Below are positions 45,001 through 57,000 of a DNA stretch of 64,000 nt, one piece after another (the first letter of the stretch is position 1; each line of letters opens with the position of its first letter). Position numbers and translations under genes: made by a program. Source of the stretch: Mactromeris polynyma (lineage: Eukaryota; Mollusca; Bivalvia; Venerida; Mactridae). The notes under the pieces are model-generated. The model worked only from the letters and a program-made list of their open reading frames with translations. It was not told where the DNA came from and searched no databases. The DNA lies in assembly GCA_032209605.1 (NCBI GenBank), contig JASFXZ010000001.1, positions 19,052,256 through 19,116,255 on the forward strand, given 5' to 3'.

Positions 45001-48000
45001 ATCCTTTCATTTGAATACAATAAAAAGATAAACATCGGTAAATTACTAAAGGGTCACTGAAACATCCTTCCATTCAGATACTTACATAAACTGTTCAAAC
45101 ACCTTTGTCTAGATTTACAAAATGGTCAACTTGGAAACATTGTATACACGACTTAAAAATATTTATACTTTCAAGACAATTTTAAAATTAACTTTTCGTT
45201 CGAAATAGATTTTTGAAAATAAATAAAATTATGAGTAATGCAATGAAAAGATTTTACCAGTTTCGCACTGACTGCCCGTATAGCCAGAGGAGCATTTACA
45301 TACCCCACCCTCTGTACACAAACCATCATCATTACAATCAATGTTTTCACACCCAGCTACAATAAAAATATGAATGTAAACAGTTGCATTTGAATTACGT
45401 CATTATCTGCAATATTTAAATGGTGGTACCAGTTAACCTATTGCAAATCTACGAAAAGCTACATCCATGTCAAGTATAATACCTCAGAACCCGTATACAA
45501 CCCATGTAAGATATTTCCAACATTACCAAAATAAAAGCAGACATTTTAAGGGTTAATCATAAGGATTAACAAAAGGCAAACTAGTCACTATTTTTCGGCA
45601 TATCTGTATAATATTGATGTTGACCTACAATTCAGACCAATCAAATGTTGTGTGTGCAGCGCGTTCTTTAATTAAGCAACAAATTAGACGTTATGATTGG
45701 TTTAAATTTTAAGCGAAGGGGCACCAAACGGGGTTTCTCGAGAAGATAATTAACTTTTTGCTTTTCCTTTATTAATACTTAATGCAAGAAGATGCATATT
45801 AAAGTCATGATATGTGTTTTTCTTCTAAAAAATGGCATGATTTCTTTCAACTTCATAGTTTTCTGTGAATGGAAAACTTCTACTAATTTGTTTTAAGTCA
45901 AGTTCTATTTAACATACTACATGCCATCATTAAAGATAGTTCTTGTTCCATTTTCATATATTTATATAGTATTGAATGCAATTTATTTTCTTGTTATATG
46001 TCGATAATGGTGTGTTTATTATTTATTCTCAGATAATTCTTGGATAAAAGAAGAATTGGACAAGTTGTCTATCTAAAATATACCGCATATTATACCATTG
46101 ATAAGATAAAACATCAAAGCACTCAGAGCGCTGAAGACATGCGGCTGCTGATTGCTGGTTTGTGGATTTGCTTGCTTGGTATAGACCATGTGACTTGTTT
46201 GTAAACAAATTATAGTATGAATGTTGACATACTTATCTACGATTGTGCTACACATACTTACAGACCGTAACTAGACCTTTAAATACTGACGAATTATTGT
46301 CACAGTTTTATGTACGTTACGCATCAATATAAACAATATTATGTTTATTAAGGTTTTATTAATCCGACAAAGTCAAAAGTAACAAATGTGTTTTCGGCAC
46401 AGCCGTACTAACATGGCTTTGCTATTTGCATATCAGCGTTGTGTAAACCAATGAAATCTCACGTTAACCACTGAACTAAAATCTATTCAATCTAACAACG
46501 TTAGGAACACCGACACGGATTTGTTAACGTTTTGTAAAGGCCTGTATATTTGTTAACCAAACCTAAATAAATAACTTATCTATTCTTATGTATTTTGTTT
46601 CTTCCGAAGCAAAGTAATGAACACAATTATTACAATGTGCAATTATGCACATAAATTCTATTAAAGATGTTTTGATTATCACTTATTACATGCAAGACAA
46701 TGCTATTTAAGACTAACATAATGAGACTGAATAAGACAAACATACCAACAGGACAGGAAGCTTTGTCTGCACCTTGTTCTGGACAGTTGTCTACATTAAA
46801 AAATAAAATAAGTGTATATACAAAACAACAGTAACAAAGATGATATGTTTTAACCCTGTATATGGTATTTCAATCTAACTGTAATCTCAATACAAGCAAG
46901 TATCAACAAAGTTATCAAGTTAAATGCGCAAACATGTACAGTTTTTACTTTTAAAACAAATTATGAATGTGTAGTACAAACTCCACTGAAAACAAAAAGT
47001 TTGATCAATAAATGCGTGGATAAATCACACTGGGATGATTCACCCCCATCATACACCAGTCTAGAATTTGAACCGATCGACCGATCGAATCCAAGTTCCC
47101 TGTTGTAAGGCTGTATAATACAGCTAACACCACTGTGTGACGTATCGACAAGATCACACTTATAGGGGGCCAACATAATGTCACCGATTTTATCATTTTC
47201 AAAAAAAAATGAATTATGGTTCCAATTTGACAGATATGTATCTCCTGTACAAAGGTCTTCTCCAGACCCAGTTTTGTCAATATAAAGATATGTATAATTA
47301 AGGTGATAAAAAGACAGCCATTTCCTTAAAAAAGGCTGATAACCAAGTTTACACTTGTAATGTAATAATGAAGCAATATACACCGACCGATTGATTGAGG
47401 AAAATTTTGTGAAACATATTGAATTGTTCAGTAGCTTGTCAACGTTTTGCTCTAGGTATAGATAGATATACATGTAGATAGACAAGATTTTGGAATTTTC
47501 CTACGGTAATTATGGGAATATATTTTGTTTCCGACGAATGCAAATGACTTTAAATGTAGTTTTTGTTTAATGTACACTTTGAATAAGGAAGCTCCTTTTA
47601 AGCTTTTTGTAATCAGGGAGTAGTATTAACACAATTATAAACCTTTCTGACATTCGCTGCCTGTGAAACGATCTATACATTCACAAGTATAGTTGATAGT
47701 GCCATCCTTACAAATACCACGTTGAGAACAAGTGGCGTTTGTGGTGCAGAAATTTATGTCTGAAATAAAGACAAATTTAAAGTGTTGTGTTAATCGAACG
47801 TGTTTTATGATACATATGCGGAACAAATACGAATTATTATCAACTTATTGTTTCATTGGTCTCCGACATGGCTTTAGTAGAAATAATATGAAATGCTGCA
47901 TAAATGGATTCATACTCCGAAGTTTGGATACACATTTTTTGAGACGATACAAGGACAGAAAATGGATAAAATACTGTTACCTGTTTCACAATTAGGCCCT

Positions 48001-51000
48001 GCAAATCCAGACAGACAGTAGCAGACTCCTGTAGTTCTATATAGTCCACCATTGAGGCAGGGATTGAGTAAAGTTTCTGAAAATCACGAAAATGTGATGA
48101 CAAACAAATATTTAATTAATGTTAATTGAAATACAATGGACCATTAACAAGATTCCTAAAGGCGTTAAATAGAAATAACCCATTATCATTATATGTTAAC
48201 AAATAATGTCTACCTAGTTATATACAGTTGAAATGCACTTTACGTGCAGTTTAGGGCAATATACAGTAAAACCTCGATTTAATACCACCTCAATAAAAAA
48301 AAACTCAAAATTAAGAACACAATATTTCGCTCAAGTTTCAACATTTTGCTCTCTGGTCAACATCAATATTAAGACCACCTAAATAAGAAGACCAGTTTTC
48401 TATGGTCCCAAGGGTGGTCTTATTATACGGTATACAACTATTTATCCACCAATTTCTGAAGAGTCACATATTACAAGTACAAACACAAATACACCTCAGC
48501 AAGATTATCCAGTCGGTATGAGCTCTCTCATACAGAAGAAGTCGCATATATATACGTATCCTGCACAATATATATACATAGTAGCTTACTATTTTCACAT
48601 CGTTTTCCAAAAAAGTTTGGTATACAGCTGCATGTAAATGTACCAGACCGTTTGTCCAATGAACAGATTGCCGAATTACGGCATGGGTTGGATACACAAG
48701 GATCTGCAGATATAAATGTATACATGACTTCTGGAAATCATTTTAAAGTGAAAATAGCAATATTTTTGTCCACACGCATTGAGGTTCGCTGGGTAATAAA
48801 CCAACAATATCATAAACGGTATAAACAGTTTGTCTTAAAATATATGTCCGCTTGGTAAATGGTTACAATGAAGTCGTAAATTTATTGGCACAGTCTCATT
48901 CAATATAAACGAATGAGTTAACAGGTAACAGTCGACGACGCCATTGACAGCACACATAACATTTCAAACGTCGTACATTCTAAAACGAATCGAAGGGGCA
49001 GTAATAGTTAATTTGTAATATGAAATGGATAAATTTCCAGCCTTAGTCAAGAGAAGATTACTCGAATTGTACCCAACTACGTACACGTCATTCAAGAAAC
49101 AAATGAAAAGACTTGTAAGTTTGAAAAACATGGAATCATTCTTCATGGAAGATGCTACAAGGATCTCTGAGAAAGGTACAAGGTGAAATTTCGGACTGTA
49201 CTAGTAAAGCAACAGTCCAGAAAATCTTGAAAAATAACTTGAAATAAATAGATAATAGATCTTCAACAGGCGGACATATATTTTGATACAACCTATAAAC
49301 AATAGACATAGAACTGGCTTTTGTAACAAGGCGCTGGATTTTGTTTCATGTTATAAGTTTACTAAATAAAAAAAATAGAAAATGGTACTAATTAGAAGGA
49401 GCGTGTTGAAAGTTTCAATGTATGTTTTACTCACTTGCTGGCTCTATCTCAGACATTATACAAGTCTCGTCACTTTGTTCTCTGTAATAGAAACTAATTG
49501 AAAGTATTACACATTACGTCAAATAATCAAAGCGCTGTTAGCGCTGAATGTCTGGGGCTACAGATAGATGAATTGTGGATTTGCTTGCCCTGTGTAGATC
49601 AAGTTACTTGTTTGTAAACAAATTATCATATTAACTACTGTATTTCCATATTATGTTACCAGTATTTTTTCCATTAGTTATTTTGTGCAGACTATACAAG
49701 TAGGTATATCTTGTGCATCAGTGATAACCGTTACCATGGGTATAAAAGCGTTGTAAGAACATTCACAATCTGTCTGTTACTGCATTTAGCAATTACTATT
49801 GACCAGAAACTTGGCAATTTGAAGAAACAAAGATTATGACAAGAAGTCACACATGTAAGGTTTAAAATAGTGAGAATAGTATGCATGCTAATCTGACTCT
49901 TTTCTTTAACACTACCAAGACATACTCCGGATTGGTATAAATATGGGTACACATGTATCTCCCTTAAACCCTGCGGTACAAACAAAAATCAAATCGCAGT
50001 GAAAACAAAAACAGGATTTAACGTCTGGCCGAACTTCAGGGGCCTTATTCACAAACGTTTCTATGCACGTCTAAATCTTAGACTTATGTTTAAACTAAGA
50101 CTCAGGCTTAAACTTATAAACAATTAGTTCAATTCACAAAACTTCTTAGTCTAAATTTCAAACTTAGACTTATAACGGCAAGTCTGAAATCCTAAGTCTT
50201 CTTTTTGTACACTAATATGGTTATAAATTAACAAGGTTGTCGTCATATAGTACACCGACGACAATATTTCATAGCAAAACAAATGCTGATATTAATCATG
50301 TGCTGAACTACTCATTCCCGCTTAGGTGACTGTTCTACTTTGCACCTTAGGGAAATTGGGTCAAATGCACAGCATCTGAAATGTAGCAAAGATACTATGG
50401 ACTTGGGCTAAAGCCCCAGGCCAAAAAAACAAGTTAGTTGGAAGAAATATTGCATTACTCCACGGTATTAGTATTGTCAGGAGAAAAGTTATAAATCAAT
50501 AACGGTTTTGGTGCATTTAGTCGCAGTAAGTGATGCAGTGGACAAAATTTCTGTTTAGTCAAGGAAGATATAATGGAAGAGGTGGTGCATGTAGAATAAA
50601 TGTTAAATACAAGTACAAAACAGACGTTTGGTTTATTCACAGTTTACTGCAACATGTAATCCAGACAAGAAAGTTAGCCGTAAAAAAAATTCCACATGAC
50701 ATTACTTAAGGTATGCAGTTGTTCCTCTCTTGAGCAACCTGTCTGAAAAACTGAGTTGACCACAAAACTGTTAGCGGAGCATCATAGCAATCGTTTTATC
50801 TTCAAATTAATAAATTCATATCATTTGAAAAAAATAACTTATAAGAATAGATAGACCGGTAAAACAGAACATATCCCTTTGATTAATTTTCCTTTTTTTA
50901 AGAATGACATCTTCTTTTTACATACCCTTCACAAAATAAGGTTGAAATTCGATGAAAATAAAAAAAGACGATTTACCCATTGCTATTAGTCGCTATGAAA

Positions 51001-54000
51001 CAAAGTTGCTTTTCACCATGGCTAGTGTCTCTAAATGACAAGTCGGTTTTATAAATGTCATTTCCAAGCATCGGTAATTTAACTACACTCCCAACTTTCG
51101 CATCGTAAGTGTAATACCTCTCAATATGAACGGAAGTTACGTTGCTGAAATGTAATGATGGTTCGTTAAAGCGCTACTTAAGAACCATGGACCTTGCGCT
51201 TATTACAGTTTACAACAATGATAATGTCCATGGACCTTGCGCTTATTACAGTTTACAACAATGATAATGTCCATTGACCTTGCGCTTATTACAGTTTACA
51301 ACAATGATAATGTCCATTGACCTTGCGCTTATTACAGTTTACAACAATGGTAATGTCCATTGACCTTGCGCTTATTACAGTTTACAACAATGGTAATGTC
51401 CATTGACCTTGCGCTTATTACAGTTTACAACAATGATAATGTCCATTGACCTTGCGCTTATTACAGTTTACAACAATGATAATGTCCATGGACATTGCGC
51501 TTATTACAGTTTACAACAATGGTAATGTCCATTGACCTTGCGCTTATTACAGTTTACAACAATGATAATGTCCATGGACATTGCGCTTATTACAGTTTAC
51601 AACAATGATAATGTCCATTGACCTTGCGCTTATTACAGTTTACAACAATGGTAATGTCCATTGACCTTGCGCTTATTACAGTTTACAACAATGATAATGT
51701 CCATTGACCTTGCGCTTACTACAGTTTACAACAATGGTAATGTCCATTGACCTTGCGCTTACTACAGTTTACAACAATGGTAATGTCCATTGACCTTGCG
51801 CTTATTACAGTTTACAACAATGATAATGTCCATTGACCTTGTGCTTATTACAGTTTACAACAATGATAATGTCCATTGACCTTGCACTTATTACAGTTTA
51901 CAACAATGATAATGTCCATTGACCTTGTGCTTATTACAGTTTACAACAATGATAATGTCCATTGACCTTGTGCTTACTACAGTTTACAACAATGATAATG
52001 TCCATTGACCTTGCACTTATTACAGTTTACAACAATGATAATGTCCATTGACCTTGCGCTTACTACAGTTTACAACAATGATAATGTCCATTGACCTTGC
52101 ACTTATTACAGTTTACAACAATGATAATGTCCATTGACCTTGCACTTATTACAGTTTACAACAATGATAATGTCCATTGACCTTGCACTTATTACAGTTT
52201 ACAACAATGATAATGTCCATTGACCTTGCGCTTACTACAGTTTACAACAATGATAATGTCCATTGACCTTGCGCTTACTACAGTTTACAACAATGATAAT
52301 GTCCATTGACCTTGCGCTTACTACAGTTTACAACAATGATAATGTCCATTGACCTTGCACTTATTACAGTTTACAACAATGATAATGTCCATTGACCTTG
52401 CACTTATTACAGTTTACAACAATGATAATGTCCATTGACCTTGCACTTATTACAGTTTACAACAATGATAATGTCCATTGACCTTGCACTTATTACAGTT
52501 AACAACAATGATAATGGACATTGAGCTAACTACAAACATGTTTCAAACAGAAATAGTGCCGATTAGCCTTGCGCTAATTAAATACCAGTTTTCAAAAGTG
52601 GTAGTGTCAAGTGACATAGCACTTACTACATACTAGTTTTTAACAGTGATATGGTCAATAGACATTGCGCTTACTACAGATCAGTTTTCAAACAGGGATC
52701 GTGCCAATGGATATTGCGCTTACTAACAATCCGTTTCAAACAAGCATGGTGTTGATGGACCTTGTGCTAACTACAATCCACGGACCTTGCGCTAACTACA
52801 TACCAGATTTTATCAGTGTTAATATTCATGGACATGGAACTTCCAAACATTCTTGGAAAAATAAAATGTCATAAAATGTATATTTATCCCTATGCAAGGC
52901 AACTTTATAAAAAGAATATCAATTGTATGTTTATATCGCAATATATCTGGATTTAAGAAAAACTTACGTTTACCTTTGAATAGAAAAAAATCTAAATATA
53001 TATAGGAAGATTCTTACAGCACAGATTTTATGTACAGTGGAACAAAACACGTCGTATGAATTGGACAGTTGATTATTTGTTCCGGTGCTGGAATGTCTAT
53101 GAATACTGGCTTTCCCTGAAGATTTAAAAAATAAATATTGTCATTTATATACAAACATGATCTCGAGGGTTTGGCTAGAAAAACTGCTTAAATCCGAAAA
53201 AACATCCTTCCATTCCATCAGTACAGAATACTGAATTCTAACAGTAGACATTCTGTTTACCCCAGTCCTACTTCATCAATCACTTTTCTAATTAAAGAGA
53301 AGGAATAAGTTGCTACAGGGAACGCAACATACATAAGGCAGTGCCTCCCCACGCAGCCCTCCGGGAAAACAACAATCCATAAAACATAAGGCATTTGGTG
53401 AGGTTAAAGGGTACATACGTTAGGGAACAGAGGCGCAAGGAATGGCCTGGCAGACCATAAGGAATAACTAGGAGAATCGAAGAGGACAACCAGGGGGGGG
53501 GTACGGATGGAAATGATCACAGGACAAGTCGAGACAACTGGCAACAATAGGCCGAAACTGTGGAACTGTCAGTAAAAATACTGGGGGTTTAAATCGATTT
53601 AACAGCTAGCTAACCTCACACATAATCGCTATATGGTCATTGATTACATGCATAACAGACACACTGTAATTAATCGAGCACGAAGGAACAAGCAGCATCA
53701 TACTGACCTCGCTCCCAGCAACTTAATCATTAATATCAGAATGTGAAATAAGCTTAATATATCAAATTAATAATTTACAGTTAACTCATACCGTTAAATT
53801 ATCATTGTATGCAAAACATGGTTTGAATGTTCTTATCATTCTGGTGGTTGTTGGTGAAAGTAATTGTTTTGTTCAATGAATAGCAATATATGACGGTCAA
53901 AAAGTCCAAAATATACAACTTACTGCTGATGGTGCATTATGACTGTGATTAAATTTGTCAGCTGAAATAGAAAGAATAAATTTATAGGAATGTTTGATTT

Positions 54001-57000
54001 TGGTAAAATCGCAGACATAACTGAACACAAATATTCTAACGGCATATAACTAAACAGGGAAGTACTTAGTGGGTATAAAACGAGAACAATCAAATGGTTA
54101 AAACTTCTTACAATCACTGTATTAAGGTAAGCAGTCCATCATTGGCATAATGTCTGCGATAAATAAAACAGTTGTTGTTTCAATATATATAATAATGCGG
54201 ATAAAATTTTCAAATTTTCAAACTGTTTACTGTTCTACAAAAAATAATGGCCTGTTTTGTTCTCTGAAAAACTTAACCTAAACAGACTTGCATATTTAAG
54301 AGAAGTCAGAAATATTTGAAAAAAAATCAAAACAAATTTTTTGGGCGGGACTTTTGTGTCATAAAGATATTTGAAATTAGGAATATTTCATGGGAACATA
54401 AAAATATTGACTATGTTAGAAATCCCAAATATCAGTTAGGCGCAATTTGTTTGTATATACAGGTAGATCTACATTTATTTATGTGCACTTACCCATAACA
54501 TGTAAAAGCACGCAAGTGTCTTCAGCTGAGTCAACACTGCAGTGGAACAAAAAGGCGTATAAGTACATGTAATTTGTATGCGCGCATGATATGTCACTAA
54601 ATTATGCAGAAAAAAGGACCATGACAAAAGTGGTAATATTCAATAAAACTTCATTAATAGGATTTATATACACATAGTAAGCTTTATGATTGGTCACTTT
54701 GTTTTAAGTAAAGAAAAGATACCATACCATATGTAACTGTTTAAATGACTTTTAATTTTATGGTTGTTGTTGACCTGCCGTAAATTTCCACTGAGGATCA
54801 GAGTGGATAAACAATTTCAAAGAAATGTATAAATTAATTTTTTATACGATGGTGTTTGCATTGTTGAATTATTTTCATTCACTTTTAAAAATATCAATAA
54901 CGCCCCAGTGACAATTAGAAAGGTTGTTAAGTGTATTGTATTACACATTGAATGCATCTTGCAAATGGTCCATAGAACATCGTATATAACATACCCAGTG
55001 TCATCTTGTGCGGTAATACATATAGTTTGAGTTCCGATAGTGTTGACTAATGGCCTCCACGTCAAAGTTACATGTTTGACTCTTTCACGTTTAGGGTCAT
55101 CCTTCATGTCTGACATTCCACATTGAATCCGTCTTGATGTCCTTGTAAAGCTAGCTATTGTTCTGTGTGAGGTTATAAGAATCGCAATATATATAAACAT
55201 TTGCATAACAAGAGCTATTGGTAAAACACAAATGTTTAAATAAATATTTTCTAAGAAAGTACTGACCATTTTTTCCTAGTAATCTACTGCCGGCAGAAAA
55301 TATTTTGGAGATCTACGACCGTTCCTCCAAATGTTGTTCAGTTATTGAGTTTGAATTATTTTTGGTGTCAGGATAGCTGTGACCTCAACCTTTGTCATGC
55401 CAACCACGAAATAATACAACAACTTAGTGCTTGCTGCGTAAGGGAAATCAAACGAACAAATGAGTTTAATAATTATATAAATGTAATAAAATAAAATATA
55501 AATATGAAAATCTTTGAAAATTTAACTCGAGCTTTGAAAGAATCACGCATAATAAAAAGTACATGTAAACATAAACTTACGCATTTTCAGAAGCTTCAGC
55601 ATATATTTCCGTGGTCCATAGCACTCCAATATATAGAACAAATTTGTGCCCGTTTGGTGGTGTTGGCGACACAAACTGTGGTGGTGAGAGCTTCTCGAGT
55701 ACGTTGACAGCAAACTAAACATAAAAAGCATTCAGAAGAGCGTATATTGTCACTGTTGCAAGTGTGATATAATTTGTCTTTAACCATCTTAAAACCAGTT
55801 TAATTTCGTTTTATTTCTCAATGTTAACGAGCCAAAAAACGTATGTCTGTGTATGTATCATGTGACCTATAAGTCAGGGTTGGTATCATGCACTATGCAA
55901 TCTTGTTAACATTGACGACAATTCGTTATACATGTTGTATAAAGGAAGCGAAAACGACCATCTGTGTATTTTTGAAGAAAAGTAAATTTAAAAACGCATC
56001 AGAATGTTGCTGCCCCTATAAAGCCTATACAATCATTATACGGATAGGAAATGCCTGATACCAAAATCCATGAAAGGAGTTTATGAGTGTATTCACAGTG
56101 TCGGCATCAAAATTGACAAAATTTGAAAGTCTATTTTATACGATTACCTGAAAGTTTGTATACCCTAGTGAATATGCATAAGGGTTTATTTTTTCTCCGC
56201 CATACATGATCGTTTTCTCATTGTAATCACGAACAACGACAGCTACAGCAATCCAAGTATCATCCTTGTAACCATGGGAGATGTTAGTTGTAATTTTTAC
56301 TTGACAATTCTGAAATTGATCAAGTGGAAATTTCAGTGCATATATCATGATGCATTGATTAATAGTCTCATATCTGTTATACTTAAAGTTATAGTCTCGT
56401 ATATAGTCTATCTAGTGACCTGGTACAGTTTGATATATGGGCAGTAGATATCGTACTTGGTGAGGCGATGCCAAGTCAGGTAGGAACAAACAGGTGTCAA
56501 TCTATACCAGTTCATAAGATGGCTACGGCTCGTATTCAGAAACTTACACTCCACTCATACTCCACAAACACTCACCTAAGTGACACTCGAGTGTAGCTTG
56601 AGTGATGGTCGAGTTAGTGTCTGTCAACCTCACTCACAGTCGACTCACTGGAGTAGCTTACGGTTAATTCAGACGTTGTTCTCACGGTCTAATGATTGAA
56701 ATAATTGCTGTGTCATTGGTAACCCAACATTATAAGTATTTCTTTTATAAACAATAGTTTTGGGGTTATTTTTTTCCTATATTTTAAATGAAGAATGAAT
56801 ATCCTTGCTCATACGGATTTAAACTGCATTGTTAAAACTACATCACATTTCAGACAATCCTTTTTTATGACATTTTCTTATTCAACGTAAATGGCTAAAG
56901 TTGACCGTTTAATTAGTAAATGGCGAAAGTCGAAAAAATAAAGGCAAAAGTTGAAAAAGTAAATGGCGAAAGTTGAACTTTGTATAAATAAATGGCAAAA

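Noticed and set aside
50030..50190. Repeated agactta/taagtct motifs after ggccttattcacaaac
   Set aside because: Looks like a decayed transposon end, but no inverted partner or target duplication could be fixed.
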